Below are positions 1-10,126 of a DNA stretch of 64,000 bases, piece after piece. Location of the stretch: NCBI GenBank assembly GCA_033064195.1, contig JARBJD010000161.1:99548-163547 (forward strand), read 5' to 3'. The stretch comes from Blattamonas nauphoetae (taxonomy: Eukaryota > Preaxostyla > Oxymonadida). A model generated the notes under the pieces. It ran no database searches. It was not told the DNA's origin and saw nothing but the letters and a program-made list of their open reading frames with translations. The position numbers and the translations under genes are program-made. Position 1 is the stretch's first letter. The number at the start of each line of letters is the position of its first letter.

Positions 1-1152
1 GTTGGAACTGACGATCTTGCAACGAAGACAATCGATGAAGTGAAGTACGCGACAACTGTCTTCGACCAGAAGAGGAGAGGCAGGGTCAGTGCCCTCGCTG
101 AATTGGCAGGTGTGTTTCTGTGCTCGCTTCGTTGCTGGCATCGTTGCTCCATTTCGTTCAATTGGCCTCGTCGCGTCTGATCACATTGAATGGTGAAAGG
201 AAGGTGGATCATGCATCAAAACCACAGTCATGACTCAAAATACTCGTCGATGCCGCTTGATTTGACTGGAAAAGCATTCGAAACAGTCTCCCAGAGGAAT
301 ATCACAACAAACGAGTCAAGTAGCGGAGTAGAGGAGGAATCAAACATCGATTTTGCACTGAACAAAGCTACGCAAAAAAAATATCGGGAAACGCCTCTAT
401 CTGACAAACAAGCATTGACGGTTTCATTTCGCCATTGTTTCATCATTTCACACACCGTTTCAATTCAATTTACCAACTTTTGAAGAATTCAATTAAGATC
501 AAACCAGAAATAAAAAGTTCATTTGAAATCACTTGGTAATGAAGTGTTTGTGAGTTAAAAGGAGTGAAATTCGAGATAACCGGAATTGATTCATCATGCT
601 TTTTGATAAAATGGATTTTGCGCGGGTTTATGTATTTTGCGCGGGTTTATCTGGGCACTATGACACCACTATGAAACATCTATTAGCTGTAGTAGTGTCA
701 ATAAAGCACGCCATGTCAATAATTCACGATCTATGAGGAAATGACTGGTGAGAACATTCAAAGGACAGGGCTAGACGATTTCGAGATATAGAGGTCAAAG
801 ATCTGTGGAGTATGTGTTTTTTTTTGTGCAATGGGTTGATCAAGACGAAGTATGCCCATTTCTCCTTTACACTTGAATTAAGCAAGCTTATTATGATGAA
901 AATAACATTAAACTTGAATTGAATCTAAAGATAAGATATTTTGAAAATAGATCGAACAAGTGACGAAATGGGATTGATCGTCATCCACCTCCTCCGTGTT
1001 TGATTTAGTTAGCTCTTAGCTCTCATCCTTGACATCCTCCTTCTTTTCTCCCCCTTGCCGCTCTTCTTGTTCCGCTCATCCTTCTCGCTCTTCTTGTTTT
1101 TCATTTCCTGTTTCACTCTGACTTCTTCGCTCTTGCCTGCTGTCTTTCCTTC
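1..1152. other. No recognised gene; one short direct repeat
   Basis: I see no protein family here. The only longer open stretch (190-483, plus) is 97 codons of unremarkable composition. A 16-base direct repeat, ttttgcgcgggtttat, occurs twice in tandem at about 614-648. The stretch 1010-1150 is pyrimidine-rich, in keeping with intron or untranslated sequence of the minus-strand fragment that follows. Confidence 0.4.
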
Positions 1153-1614
1153 TCAATCCTTCTCTTCATTCTGTTTTCGAACCTTCTCCAACTTGCAACC
1201 TCGCTTCACAATCTCCATATGAAGAGTCTCCTTCACTCGCTGGTCCAAAATTTGAACAGCACCCAACTCCTCTCTCCCCTTCACTTGCGGCTCGTCTGTC
1301 TTGTCCCTCCGATCAGCCACAGCGGAGTGTCTGTTCTGTTCGAAGAACGAGTAGCACGTTCGGAAGATCTTTGTGTGTTGGCCATCGTAGGACACAGCGG
1401 CATTCAGATCGAGGAAGGTCTGACTTTGCACAGCGTCGTCCCAAACAGCTGAAAATGATAGAAAGGAGAGAAGATGAAGAACAGCAACGAAAAGTAGAGA
1501 TGGGATGATTGCTTGTGATGTGATAAATGAAGAGGAGAGGTGGGAGAGTGCATTGTGCGATTGGTCTGCGTAGGATGGGGATGACGATGAGGATGTCTTC
1601 ACCCTGAACAACAC
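1153..1614 (-). pseudogene. Fragment of a duplicated minus-strand gene (family A, copy 1)
   Basis: This is an open stretch of about 153 codons on the minus strand. Its N-terminal part is hydrophobic and leucine-rich. Its C-terminal part is charged and contains DKTDEPQVKGREE followed by GAVQILDQRVKE. The same block (DKTDEPQTKGREE, GAVLILDERVKE) recurs at 25449-25718. The upstream motif SSSSSPSYADQSHNAL recurs as SSSSSPTHTHQSHNAL near 26150, so two diverged copies of one gene lie about 24 kb apart. The shared reading frame over two blocks argues that it once coded. I do not recognise the family. The first codon of this open stretch is not supported as a start, and upstream continuation toward 2060 is broken by stops. 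Confidence 0.4.
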
Positions 1615-2254
1615 GAGAGAAAATAAGAACGACTGAAGGAATGCAATCGAGGTGAATAGATTAATCAGAACAAATCATCAGAAAGACAAATCAAAAGACA
1701 ACAAACCGAGCGTGATCCGAGATGAGAGCGAAGACGAAAGCGAGTAAGTAGTGAAGAAGCGTGAATCTGAACTGTCTGCACCCAACATCACTCTCCGGCG
1801 TGTTTGTGAGCGCTGTTGTCGACGGAAGACTCGAAGAGCACGCTTGGATGATGGACATCGAAACTGTGTCCTCGTTCCCTGGTTTGAAGACAGAGTTCTT
1901 TGTTTCTTTAACAAAAACGCTGACGCAGAATGGTAGAAGTAGGGTGAGCGACTGGTGGACGAGTTTGGTGATGAGTGCCGATCGACTTGATGGAGCGGTG
2001 GGAAGACTTTCGAGACAGATCGGAGCTGTTCAGAGGGAGGCAGAGAATGAGAGAGAAGAATTAACGAGGTGAATTGACAGACCCTCCGTTTGTGCTATCA
2101 GTTTTCGGTCTGACACGGCAGATCAGCGGCATTTGCGCGAATTTTGGTTGAAATTGTCGAGACTGCTTCTCTTCACGATCACCCTCAACATCTTGAGCGA
2201 TTGATGACACATTTCCTGAAGCCTTGGTTGGGTGAGTGAGATGATGGTTGGAGA

Positions 2255-2263
2255 AGAGGAGGA
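2255..2263. repeat. Left 9-bp target-site duplication of MULE-like element 1
   Basis: AGAGGAGGA lies directly before the terminal inverted repeat and is repeated exactly at 5602-5610 directly after the other end. Exact 9-bp duplications are typical of Mutator-like elements. Confidence 0.85.
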
Positions 2264-2462
2264 GGTTAAGTATAGGCGCAGATCCGATTTTCGCTACACG
2301 CAGATCTAAAAAAAGGGATACGCGCAGATCCAAATGGATACACGCAGATCCAAAAGGATCGTTGATTGTTTTGTGCTTTCCATATCCAATTCATGTCATT
2401 TCACTCTGATTGCTCACAATTCTCTTTTACTCTCACATACTTTTCATAAATCTAATTTTGTA

Positions 2463-2951
2463 ATGTCGTCATTCGAGAATGTTGATCTTACCATCACCCG
2501 TCTCTCGATTGATGTTACAACTCCAAATCAGAGTCCAATATTACTTAGCTTGGTATGTCATTTTCCCACACTGACCATATTTTTCCCTTTTCTTGCACAT
2601 GGATCACGCTTTAGGCTGTTCTGTGTATCCATTTGATTGCCCACCTTTTCCTCTTCATTGTCTGCTCTTATTCTTAAAATATTCACGTACCTCAACTCTT
2701 TGCTCTTTCATTCCTCTGTTCTCGCAGGATCTGCATCTTTCTCTTCATCCTACTCCTCCTCTTCTCTCGAAACCATCTCGATCCTCATCAGGATCCTCCT
2801 CAACGTAACTTGGGTGATATCTGTCTTGAAGGATCAACAAGTGATCCAGATGATCAGCAACTTAATGTAAATTTGACAACTTTCCTGATCCATCGCGATC
2901 CTGCTTCTTCTGATGCCACTCGTCAAAATTTCGTTCTGATGTTGGCGTTTG
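2463..2951 (+). CDS. 5' exons of the cargo gene in MULE-like copy 1
   Basis: An ATG at 2463 opens 30 codons beginning MSSFENVDLTITRLSID. These end at a GTATGT donor (2553). A phase-0 acceptor after 2791 gives a second exon starting DPPQRNLGDICLEG and containing NLTTFLIHRDPASS and RQNFVLMLAF. That exon meets a GTGAGT donor at 2952. The next good acceptor is at 3042, but the phases do not quite agree there. An alternative acceptor at 2727 runs into a stop. The same sequence is present on the minus strand of copy 2 (about 20760-21290), nearly identical. The function is not recognised. Introns inside a transposon-borne gene imply capture at the DNA level. Confidence 0.45.
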
Positions 2952-3042
2952 GTGAGTCTTTTCCGTGAAAATGAAATACCAGCACCGGATACGGCTTGGA
3001 TGAACGATATTTTCGCTTAATTATCCGCCTCCACAACAACAG

Positions 3043-3676
3043 GCTGTGAAACCGACCCAACCACCAAATTGAGCCCCTTCACCAGTTCCACGAGCATCCA
3101 CTCCTCAAGCACAGAACAATGTTCAGTCAAAAGAGCGAATGGAGGCCGAACGCAGAGTGGAAGAAGCCAAAGCCAGACAAAGAGAGATCTTAAGACAACA
3201 AGCACTCGAAAAAGAACGGCAGAGAGCAAAAGATGAAGGAAATGAAAGCCAAAGAGGATCGAGAACACATGATTTGTGAAGAAGCTCGTCGCAACTTTTT
3301 TAATCAACAGGAACAGGCCCGACGGAACAAAATGACAATTGATGCCCAAATGGATGGAAGCAATGCTCCCCCTTCGCTTCCCCCGTCACAATATTCTCAG
3401 CCCTCCCCTCGAAGATTATTTCATCAAACCAAAGCAAGCTACTTCACCTGCAAAACCTAAAAGGCTGTTGCAAAGGCAGTTCGAAAGAAATCAGTCTCTC
3501 CACGCCCAACATCAGCTCCTTGACCAAGTTCAGCTGCTCCTGCACCCAAACAGGCTCCACCGAAGAGTGCAGAGAGAAGGTCACTCTCAGCCAGGCGTGT
3601 CACTCCCACAGTCGCCGATCGACCAAAGACCGGCTCACCTCTGTCCGATCGCCCCAAAAGCACCGACAAACAGAAA
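3043..3676 (+). pseudogene. Middle, coiled-coil part of cargo gene, damaged in copy 1
   Basis: Short frame pieces match the coiled-coil protein read cleanly in copy 2 (SKERMEAE, EAKARQREILRQQALEK, REEARRNFFNQQEQARR-like). Copy 1 has a TGA where copy 2 has an Arg codon (PPN-stop-APSP versus PPNRAPSP). It also lacks roughly 200 bp present in copy 2, joining KERQRA directly to KDEGNES out of frame. Frame changes also occur around 3350-3670. This half of the cargo gene cannot give the full protein from copy 1. Confidence 0.55.
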
Positions 3677-5182
3677 ATGCAGAAATTGGAAGACCAATTT
3701 GGGGAGTTGCAGGGAATGCTTCAACGAGCAGCCTCGCCAGCTCCGTCTCAGCCACGCTCAGCCCGACCGAGGACACCGACCGGCGTGTCATTACAACAGT
3801 CGAAAGAGACGAAACCAGCAACACCGTCAAAACAGGTTTCGGAGCAGTTGGGAGTGGGAGTGTCGACGATGGTGTTGAGTGACATTGACAGGCAGTTTGA
3901 GGAAGAGGAGAGACGGCTCAGGGAACAGAAGGAGGGAAAGGCGGTGGATTTCAAGATTCAGGCGTCGTCGACGATGATGAATGAGATCGACAGGCAGTTC
4001 GAAGAGGAAGAGAGACACCTCCAAGCGGAAGAGAAGCAGCGGCGACGAGAGGAACAGATGGCAGCCATCGCCGCATCCGTCCAGCCAGTTCGGAAGATGA
4101 ACAAACTCAAAGTGAACGCCAACGCGAAGAAGGGTCAGCGGAAGAGCTCAAATTACTTGGAAGATCACGCGATGATGGAAGCAAAGGCCAGCGACGTGAA
4201 GAACGGTGCAGACCGCGTTCGGAGGTTGTTGTTGGGAGAGGACGAGCAGAAGGATTTGGATGAAGGTCCGTGCGGAGTGAAGATTGTGCGGAGAGGGGAA
4301 GGAATGAATCGAATTAAGCAGCTGCACAACAAAAACAAAGTGGACGACAAGAAACAGCGGGAATACGAAGAGAAACTGCAACAGCTCGAGTTGGAGAAGA
4401 AGGCACAGGCAGGCGACAAACCGTGGCTGACGAGAGGGAAGTCGAAAGAGGAGAAAGCGCTGGAAGAAGAGAAGCGGAGGATCGAGCAAGAGATGAAGGA
4501 CGATGAGGAGGCCGAGCGGTGGAAGGTGGTGAAGGAGGCGCAGATGAAGGAGAGGGAGACGCGAGACGCGGAGAGGAAGGCGTTCCAAAAGCTGATTGCG
4601 AAGAAGAAGAAGAAACAGAATCGGAGTCACTCGGTCGGCGACGAGGAAGATGTTGTGATTCTCGTCGCCCCAAATCGAAAACCAGTCCAGACGACAGAGA
4701 CTGTGGAGCAGAAGAAGGAGGAAGTGAGCATTGATGTGGAAGTGCTGGTCTCATCCAAATCGCCACAACGCCCATCCTCAACAAAGAAAACACCAGCTCG
4801 TTCGTCTTCAGCCCGCTCAGGCTACTCCAAAGAAGGCCGCAGCTGCTTCGAAGGAGGGCAGCCCACAAGCAACACACACGCCTCCGAAAATTGGGTCGTC
4901 GAAAGGGAAGGTCGAGCGGGAGAAAGAGAAGCGGAGCGAAAACGTGCAAAGGTCGTCGCCGTTCGCCAATGTGGAGCGAGGAGAGTGATAACTCATCCAA
5001 CTGTAAACGACCAGATAATGGCAATTTTGGTTCATCTATGTTCAATCAATCATGACAGGCGTCCTTTCGATCTACGGATTCTTTCTCAAACAATGCAAAC
5101 ACAACCACCTCGTCACTCAACCCCCTTTCTCCCCTCCAAATTAACACAACAACAATTCAATCCACTACTACATTATTTTTGA
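3677..5182 (+). CDS. Glu/Lys/Arg-rich coiled-coil protein, 3' part of MULE cargo gene
   Basis: A 501-codon open frame starts at an ATG (MQKLEDQFGELQG), but it probably continues an upstream frame. Residues ~1-60 are Ser/Pro-rich. Two diverged direct repeats ending IDRQFEEEER lie at about residues 70 and 105. Residues ~150-330 are heavily charged heptad-like helix (DKKQREYEEKLQQLELEKK, EEEKRRIEQEMKDDEEAE). After about residue 360 the frame differs from copy 2. In copy 2 and an alternative frame here (4731-4988) the tail reads PAQATPKK, ASKEGSPQATHTPPKIGSS, ending FANVERG. The last ~60 residues are therefore probably out of frame. The composition suggests a cytoskeletal or kinase-tail type protein; the family is not recognised. 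Confidence 0.55.
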   Translation: MQKLEDQFGELQGMLQRAASPAPSQPRSARPRTPTGVSLQQSKETKPATPSKQVSEQLGVGVSTMVLSDIDRQFEEEERRLREQKEGKAVDFKIQASSTMMNEIDRQFEEEERHLQAEEKQRRREEQMAAIAASVQPVRKMNKLKVNANAKKGQRKSSNYLEDHAMMEAKASDVKNGADRVRRLLLGEDEQKDLDEGPCGVKIVRRGEGMNRIKQLHNKNKVDDKKQREYEEKLQQLELEKKAQAGDKPWLTRGKSKEEKALEEEKRRIEQEMKDDEEAERWKVVKEAQMKERETRDAERKAFQKLIAKKKKKQNRSHSVGDEEDVVILVAPNRKPVQTTETVEQKKEEVSIDVEVLVSSKSPQRPSSTKKTPARSSSARSGYSKEGRSCFEGGQPTSNTHASENWVVEREGRAGEREAERKRAKVVAVRQCGARRVITHPTVNDQIMAILVHLCSINHDRRPFDLRILSQTMQTQPPRHSTPFLPSKLTQQQFNPLLHYF

Positions 5183-5356
5183 TCTTTTTAGTACCATAGA
5201 AGCCGCTATGTTGTCAAATTGAACGCATCCAATGCCGAAGGCCAACACACTCCATAACCCTTGGTCTTTGTCACCGTAGTCGGGTATATTAGCATTATCA
5301 TGGATCACAACCAGAATTTTCAAGATTTCATCCAGTGTAGTATCTTTAAACAGCAA
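5168..5356 (-). CDS. Small antisense open frame conserved in both MULE copies
   Basis: Sixty-two codons read LFKDTTLDEILKILVVIHDN, then PDYGDKDQG, LAFGIGC and SMVLKR. The same peptide is readable on the plus strand of copy 2 at about 19030-19200, with one TAA after KDQG. It lies antisense to the coiled-coil gene, near the right end. It may be a piece of a second captured gene or a chance frame kept by low divergence. I do not recognise it. Confidence 0.3.
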   Translation of the reverse strand: MLFKDTTLDEILKILVVIHDNANIPDYGDKDQGLWSVLAFGIGCVQFDNIAASMVLKRSKIM

Positions 5357-5601
5357 TTCACGACAGTCACTTTTTTGGAATCACCTTGCATAATTAATCA
5401 ACTTTTTTCAATCGATTTGTTATTCTGAAAGATGTTTGAGAGTAAATCAGTCTGTATTGAAGTTTTCTGAGACATAAACCAGTCATAAATTCAAACAGAA
5501 ACAACAAAGGTTTAGATCTGCGTGTATCCATTTGGATCTGCGCGTATCCAAATTTTTAGATCTGCGCGTAGCGAAAATCGGATCTGCGCCTATACTTAAC
5601 C

Positions 5602-5610
5602 AGAGGAGGA
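5602..5610. repeat. Right 9-bp target-site duplication of MULE-like element 1
   Basis: AGAGGAGGA matches 2255-2263 exactly and abuts the right terminal inverted repeat (cctatacttaacc). Confidence 0.85.
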
Positions 5611-5705
5611 TGGACAAGGTCGACACATATGAACCGGAGAGAGACGAGAGGTGGAGGTGGGAGAAGGTCAGTGCGTTGGCGATGGGAGTGTTGCTGTGAT
5701 AACAA

Positions 5706-7537
5706 AAAAATGGCGTGTTGTTGAAGGTGGATGACTGGCACAGCCTGACGGAGAACTTTGGTGGTGTAGGTGAAAGGACATGGCGACGATGTCTTCGTCT
5801 TCAGTGGCGGGTTCGGGTTGAGAATCGACGACGAGAAGATTGGCGTTGGGTGTGGCAGCAGCGACGAAGATAGAAGGGAGTTCAAGAAAAGCAAAAGTGG
5901 GAATAGAAGGATAGGCAGAGCAGCAGAAGCAGCGAGTGTCAGTCTGGCCTCGAATTGAATGATCACAGAGCTGAGTGTGTCAATGCAGAACTGAACTGTG
6001 AAGAGAGCACAACGATGTGTGACGAAATACGCAGAATGTGGGAGAGACGGGTTTGAGATGAGAAGAAGAACGAAAGCGTGGAGGATCGAGCAAGCGAGAG
6101 GGATTTTGGACGACGGGAGAAAGTTGAGAAGAGGCGATGAGTCGTCCATCTCGATGAAGGGGTGGATGTGCATTTAGAGGTCGTCGTTCAGAACGATCTG
6201 CTCGAACAGGGCAGAGAGTGAGCAGGCATGACTCACCAGGTTTGGCTGTGTAGATAGTGTGGAGAGAGCGTCGGAAGAGAGAACAGCGCCGAGTGTCCAA
6301 GCAGTCTTTCGGAGGATGATGAAGTGAGGGAGGGATGACTCGAACGCGTGATTGAGAGATGCAGCAGGAACTGCAAGTGCTGATGGAGGGTGGAGTGGAG
6401 TCCATTTCGGAAGAGATGGCAGAAAATGAGGAGAGGGCAGGAAGAGTGGAGATGGGAGATGTCAGAGTATGGAACGGGGTTGCATCGCATAATTGTGAAC
6501 TGTAATTCATGTTGTTAAAAAACATTCTGGCGATGAGGGACTGAGGCAGACACAATCGAAGGACAAAGTTCGTCCGTGGCATCTTCTTCTTCTGAACAGA
6601 ATCGGTGTTTTTCGTCTCTGTCGACTGGAGGCACATTGTTTTCAAGTGTAGAACGATGCCGGAAGCCATCAAACATGTTGTCTCTAAACCATCTACACGT
6701 GAGCCCTTCTCCTGGAAGCACAGCTGGCGTTTGTTCATATTCTGTGGAGCAGAACGAGGCGACAACAGGGATAAGATCAGCCTGAACGACGTGTGGGGGA
6801 AGCAGTTGTCGTGATGCATAAACAGCTGCACATGTTCTGAGGTCGGCTGCAGGACGACATTGTCAGCCGTGATCGAGATGTGTAATCGCTCGTCACGCGC
6901 TGTTGGACAAAGCGGAAGGTCTCGGACGCGTGTGAGCTGAATTTGGAGGCTGCAGCGAACTCAAACGGCGTTCAGCGAATGAAACCCGACTTCGCAAGTA
7001 AAGTGGACTCGTTCCGCTCCACCTCACCCATCCTTTGTTATTTCGATGTGTATTGTTTGTTCGACTGGTTCGTAAGCGCAGGAGGTCTGGTTGGCGACGA
7101 TGTCACATCCTCAATGACACATACTGGGTAGTAGGTATGTCTCCACTCGCCGTCGGCAGTTGAGTGATTACCCTGAGCTTTTGCGCAATTTTAGACTTTT
7201 TCAGCACACACACTGTTCAGAAACGGAACACATCACATAAGTCTCTATTTCGATACTAGATGGATTACCTTGTTGAAATCAGATCATACTAGTAAGTAGA
7301 ACTTCATCTAACGCGTGTATCTACGTCTGGATTGATCAACCCATACTTCGTTCTTATTGAGCCGGAAGGAGAAGCCTGGTGAACCGTCGTGATTGTACCG
7401 TGTAAAAAAATGACAGAAGAATGCAAAATAAAATCTTTATAGGAGACGAGATGGTCCTGTGACAAGAACAGTGGCTCTAAATGAAATGGATATCTTTAAA
7501 GTGAATGTTCTCGTCTCTAACACATTCTGTTCAACTT
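5706..7537 (-). other. Decayed minus-strand coding-like sequence, unassigned
   Basis: From 5980 to 6831 the minus strand is open for 283 codons with a Ser/Thr/Leu-rich sequence (PFHTLTSPISTLPALSSFS). Overlapping frames on the same strand (5556-6173, 6233-6490) look equally plausible, so I cannot fix a product. From 6832 to 7537 I see no gene. One 60-bp piece at about 7160-7225 (gattaccctgagc and agcacacacactgttcag) is shared, partly inverted, with 17255-17312. Confidence 0.25.
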
Positions 7538-8270
7538 TCAGTACTTGACTATATTCTCTGACTGCATTGTGGAGAAGTTTGTGCAGTCGAGGCCAGCTAC
7601 TCTTGCGTATGATTCGGGAAGGACAAAGAGAACTTGGTTGTTGGGGTTGAGGAGGATCGAGCGAGAGGAGAGGGTATTCATTTTGATAGGCGAATACGGC
7701 TTGTTCAGTTCCTTCTCGCCTTCTTTCTCAGCTTCAACTCGAACACTGAATCCTTGGTGCGCAATTCCAGTTCCATCGGGAGTTGACTCTGTCTTCCGAT
7801 CCGCTGAGGGAATCTTCACATACAGCTGCTGTCTACAATCAGCGAAACGGAAGGCGAACGACGAGCCACAGCTCAGTCGCGGACGAGGAGATGAACAGTC
7901 CCAACGGTGATAGGAAGGCGAACCTTCACAGCGCTTTGATGTCGGCCTGCTGCGGTGCACGGATTGGTGGCATCGTCGCGGCTGATTGATTTGCATTCAA
8001 TTTCTGCCGTTTTGCCATTGCGATTGTCATTTCCAGTGGCTGAAACGAAAAGCGTCTGTCTTGAGAAATACCATTGAAGAACGAAATTGTTTAGATTCTC
8101 TATTTGTTTCTGTTTTGACGTGGAAGCGTCTGTTGCCCTTTTTGTTGTCTTTGAAGCTGAATCTGCAGTGGGAACTGATGAGAACCGGCTCAACATCTGA
8201 ACATGTAAAAAGAAGGTCTGAGCCTTTTTATGCTGCTCCTCCTGTGAATGTCACCGCTTGCAGATGGTAG
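7538..8270 (-). pseudogene. 3' part of a beta-helix-type surface protein gene, frameshifted
   Basis: Two minus-strand frames are needed. One holds QTLFVSATGNDNRNG followed by AEIECKSISRD, a degenerate form of the C-G...P-C-x-S motif seen in the other surface genes of this window. The other holds YVKIPSADRKTESTPDGTG and ends LDCTNFSTMQSENIVKY. They follow directly downstream of 8228-8956, with at least one frame change. The likely role is a secreted or cell-surface repeat protein. Which changes are biological and which are sequencing errors cannot be told here. Confidence 0.4.
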
Positions 8271-8995
8271 TTGGTCATATCTCCTTCGATGTTAAGAAGA
8301 ACCGCAGATTGGAAGAGATCGTCAGGATTTTGGAGAGTGATCGAGGTGAACACGCAAGTGTCGATTAAGATCTGAAGATTCCCTTGCAGTGAGACGTTTA
8401 TGACAAGATCGTGTGTGTAGGTTGATGGAAGTGACAGGAAATCACATTTGGTGACTTTGAGTGTGCCCTTCTGAATAACGGTGAATCTGGACTTGATCAC
8501 GTTGACTGAATTAGTAAAATAGCACCCTGCGAGAATCAGCGACCCCTTTCCGTTCAGATTTAAGATAGTTAACAGAAGTCCGGCCGCTGCGCCTTTGAGT
8601 GAGAACGCGATTATTATCATGTCCAATTGACCAGATGTCACCGAGAAAGATGTTCTTCGATTGGCTGGCTTTGATATTTTGATTCTGATGTTTGTCATTC
8701 CACTGCCTGTGACAACAAGCTTGCGGGATGTGACGTCAAACCCTTCTTCTGTTTTGGATACATCAAAAGTCCCTTCTTCAACAGCAATTTTAGCATCTTT
8801 GTTTGAGTTACTGGACATGCAGGTCATCGTGCGGCATTTGGGGTTGTTTGAGCACAGAGGGCTGTCCAATCCATTGATGATGACGACAAGAATGCGAAGG
8901 GTGTGGTTGGCGCTCTGTGCTGAGATAACACGAGTAGAGGAGAGGTTCACCACCACGGCTCCATTCCCATATGGACAGTTTGGCTTCAGGGACAG
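8228..8995 (-). CDS. Beta-helix-type surface protein fragment
   Basis: About 250 codons are open on the minus strand. The frame has no ATG near its beginning; the open frame goes up to an acceptor-like tttacacag near 9005, followed by SLLSLKPNCPYGNGAVVVNL, so it is likely an internal exon. The sequence is made of short beta-strand-like segments rich in Ser, Thr, Val, Ile and Asn (KLVVTGSGMTNIRIKI, GSLILAGCYFTNS, GTLKVTKCDFLS). The motif DSPLCSNNPKCRTM matches the window's recurring C...P-C signature. This pattern is typical of parallel beta-helix (pectin-lyase-fold) surface proteins. The predicted location outside the cell is inference. Confidence 0.5.
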   Translation of the reverse strand: MSLKPNCPYGNGAVVVNLSSTRVISAQSANHTLRILVVIINGLDSPLCSNNPKCRTMTCMSSNSNKDAKIAVEEGTFDVSKTEEGFDVTSRKLVVTGSGMTNIRIKISKPANRRTSFSVTSGQLDMIIIAFSLKGAAAGLLLTILNLNGKGSLILAGCYFTNSVNVIKSRFTVIQKGTLKVTKCDFLSLPSTYTHDLVINVSLQGNLQILIDTCVFTSITLQNPDDLFQSAVLLNIEGDMTNYHLQAVTFTGGAA

Positions 8996-9111
8996 CAGAG
9001 ACTGTGTAAAAGAATCAGCATCACGAGAAAATGGAACACGAGAGAAAGAGATGAGAGGAATGAGAAGGTGAGAGAAAAGGATAATTCAAGAAGATAAATG
9101 AGATGAAAGCA

Positions 9112-9795
9112 AAGGAAGGAACATACCGTTTGTGCGCTTCGGCATTACATTGTCAGATCAGTACAGCCCATTTGAACGGAGTCATTTCAAAAGGTACCTA
9201 TTGCTCAATAAGTCTTCAAAAGGAGAAAAACAATAAAGATTGAGGCAAACAAAGAGAGAAACACACGACGTGCGTGAGTCTGCAATCCACTGTCCGATCA
9301 GGACAACAGGTTTGATCGGAGTCATTTTACACTGTATCTACTGGTAATTTGGTCTTAAAAAAGAGAAAAAACAATAAATAGAGATGTAAACAGAGAGGGA
9401 AGCATACAGTATACGCTCTTCAGCATTACCTTGCCCTACCGCGACGGTCAGTTTGATCATTCACTTTTCATTTTCAATCTATCAACAATTAAGTCCTAAT
9501 TTAGAAAAAAAACAACAATGAGAGAGGTAAACAGAGAGGGCAACAGACGGTGAGAGCATTTCAGCATAACCTTGTCCGATCGTGACTGGCAGACTGATCC
9601 ATCTCATTCCAGATCCCATCCATCTTTAATGATGTTCTAAATCAGTGCACAGTCCATAAAAGAGAGGGAATCGAGAGGGGGACATACTATTCCGGCACAA
9701 CAATGTTCCCTGTTACGGTCACAATCTGTGAGTGATAGATGAGACTTCGAGCAAAAAAAGGAGAAGAAAGATGAAAGAGAGAAGAGAAAACACCC
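9112..9795 (-). repeat. Tandem array of about five diverged ~140-bp units
   Basis: Matching landmarks recur every 139-140 bp: tttgaacggagtcattt (~9172), tttgatcggagtcattt (~9312), tttgatcattcactttt (~9451), actgatccatctcattc (~9591), with a weaker fifth near 9730. Each unit also carries aacaataaagat/aacaataaatag and cagagaggga-like blocks. On the minus strand each unit has a short exon-like core bounded by GT- and AG-like ends, upstream of the surface gene. This may be a duplicated exon-intron module or a minisatellite in a long intron or 5' region. Confidence 0.55.
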
Positions 9796-10126
9796 TAGCT
9801 GTTGATTAATCTTTTCAGAAGTCATTGTGTTGGATGTTGTGTTTGTGGTGGTTTGTGCATGTTGTTCGATCTTGTGCTATTTGGGCCCATCATTTCTGTT
9901 TTTCAGCACAGATTCTGGAGGATGATCTACTCCATGAGTAACTAGGCTCAATCGAGTGAAACAAATCTCAAATTCACAACTCAGAAGATATCACATGAAA
10001 ACAATGTCCAATAGTTTGTTAACCTGCTCCATTCCTTAAGACTTTTTGGAACAAAGGGAAGCAGTGGGTTTCGATAGGTTGGCAAGTTTAAAAAAAGATG
10101 AGGAAAGGGCAGATCAAACTTGTGAA
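9796..10126. other. Left flank of pogo-type transposase
   Basis: No gene is visible. The frame of the transposase is open back to a TAA at 10037, so 10040-10126 could be read, but only from a non-ATG codon. The bases around 10060-10100 (gggtttcgataggttggcaag) are conserved in the deletion derivative near 17000, so they belong to the element. Confidence 0.4.

Larger units (their letters stand above)
2264..5601 (+). mobile_element. Gene-carrying MULE-like transposon, copy 1 (3338 bp)
   Basis: The element starts GGTTAAGTATAGGCGCAGAT and ends with the reverse complement. The inverted repeats run about 95 bp (2264-2358 and 5508-5601) and are built from repeated gatacgcgcagatcc-like motifs. A perfect 9-bp duplication flanks it. 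The interior encodes a coiled-coil protein with candidate introns, and no transposase domain is visible. A second copy lies inverted at 18805-21425 with a different 9-bp duplication, so this is a mobile family and not a simple local inversion. TIR length plus 9-bp duplication point to the Mutator superfamily, and host-like cargo without transposase fits a Pack-MULE. The superfamily call is inference. Confidence 0.85.
2061..5705 (-). pseudogene. Host reading frame split by the MULE-like element
   Basis: When the element at 2264-5601 and one of its 9-bp duplications are set aside, a minus-strand frame runs without a stop from about 5705 through 5602, then 2263 to a TAA at 2061. That is roughly 100 codons. 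It includes SGSYVSTLSILLFSN across the junction, then a charged tail (DVEGDREEKQSRQF). The protein is not recognised. The open frame across the junction is what is expected if the element landed in a gene, but a frame this short could be chance. Upstream (5706-6831) the minus strand stays gene-like in composition without a clear frame. Confidence 0.35.

Noticed and set aside
4148-5045. Minus-strand frames of up to 243 codons within the MULE cargo
   Set aside because: They are shadows of the charged coiled-coil gene; their Leu/Ser/Pro composition follows from its Glu/Lys codons.
2264-5601. piggyBac-type origin for the MULE-like copies, because TTAA lies near both ends
   Set aside because: The TTAA is inside the inverted repeat (ggTTAAgtatagg), and exact, different 9-bp duplications lie outside it in both copies.
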